Assembly: GCA_000783305.1 (NCBI GenBank)
Contig: JROE01000002.1
Span: 907,178 to 971,177 of the forward strand
Direction: 5' to 3'
Origin: Sphingobacteriaceae bacterium DW12
GTDB taxonomy: Bacteria > Bacteroidota > Bacteroidia > Sphingobacteriales > Sphingobacteriaceae
DNA: 64,000 bases
The translations under genes were made by a program, and so were the position numbers. Shown piece after piece: positions 63,801-64,000 of this stretch. The notes beneath the pieces were generated by a model. It saw nothing but the letters and a program-made list of their open reading frames with translations. It ran no database searches and was not told the origin of the DNA. The stretch's first letter is position 1, and each line of letters begins with the position of its first letter.

Positions 63801-64000
63801 ACGTGGTGCATGGAGTTATAGAAATTCGGTAATTTTATTTCGAAGTTTTCAAATGTACATTTTTATTTTTTGATTTAAAAAGCAGTGCATATCCCTCTGT
63901 GATCTAAGTCCATATTTAACATCGGATATATAATACCCCTTCCCACTCGTCTTCACCCAAACAAATAGTAGTAAAGAAAATGAAAATAAATTTGTCTTAG
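63801..64000 (-). promoter_or_regulatory. Upstream region of the sensor kinase gene with -7 element
   Basis: On the minus strand TACATTTG (63857 down to 63850) fits TAnnTTTG about 50 bp before the kinase ATG. No matching -33 box. Nothing else is supported to the window end. Confidence 0.4.

Overview
The window looks like a chromosomal segment of a Bacteroidota bacterium, most likely Sphingobacteriaceae (Sphingobacterium or Pedobacter type). The evidence is two SusC/SusD pairs, GH92 and GH109 glycosidases, Tat-exported Gfo/Idh/MocA oxidoreductases, a DUF3276 (PUR-like) protein, LytS/LytTR signalling, AT-rich ribosome sites and several matches to the Bacteroidota -7 promoter element TAnnTTTG. 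I see no rRNA, tRNA, CRISPR array, prophage or intact insertion sequence.

Bases 1-29,100 are mostly housekeeping. A TetR-controlled tripartite efflux operon (tetR, tolC, emrA; emrA runs off the left edge) has overlapping palindromic operators and a 61-bp tandem repeat that duplicates the translation start of tolC. Next come holA with a frameshifted beta-barrel gene behind it, an HsdR_N-like nuclease-fold gene, clpP-clpX, AMP nucleosidase with cystathionine beta-synthase, an FtsB/DivIC protein, eno, a lipoprotein, and carA with an attenuator-like leader. After these are ywbE, rseP, dxr, a membrane protein, a DPP-IV-type peptidase, DUF3276, a LiaF-like/LytS/LytTR operon, a serine hydrolase, a thioredoxin-like protein, purN and purH.

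Bases 29,100-63,800 are accessory and devoted to complex glycans. In order: GH109 and a sulfatase; fabH; a 156-bp palindromic MITE-like element; a GMC oxidoreductase. Then an operon read leftwards from 47,042 encodes two exported Gfo/Idh/MocA proteins, a fusion of a NagP/FucP-like MFS permease to a third Gfo/Idh/MocA protein, an esterase-like hydrolase and SusC/SusD. A nagA-nagB-lacI operon follows. The last operon encodes a discoidin lipoprotein, SusC, SusD, GH92, a secreted BSP-family peptidase and a second GH92. An OmpR-type two-component pair closes the window.

The parts fit together as an amino-sugar and mannose glycan system. SusCD pairs import oligosaccharides, GH92 enzymes and the peptidase trim mannose-rich glycoprotein, the sulfatase and GH109 remove sulfate and GalNAc, and the NagP-like permease with NagA/NagB consumes N-acetylglucosamine. 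Near-identical 12-bp palindromes built on GTACGTAC flank the LacI operon and the oxidoreductase/SusCD operon, so one LacI repressor probably controls both. The most unusual items are the permease-oxidoreductase fusion with an internal signal-peptide-like segment, the second GH92 with Gln where the first has the catalytic-acid Glu, the duplicated tolC start, and the carA leader.
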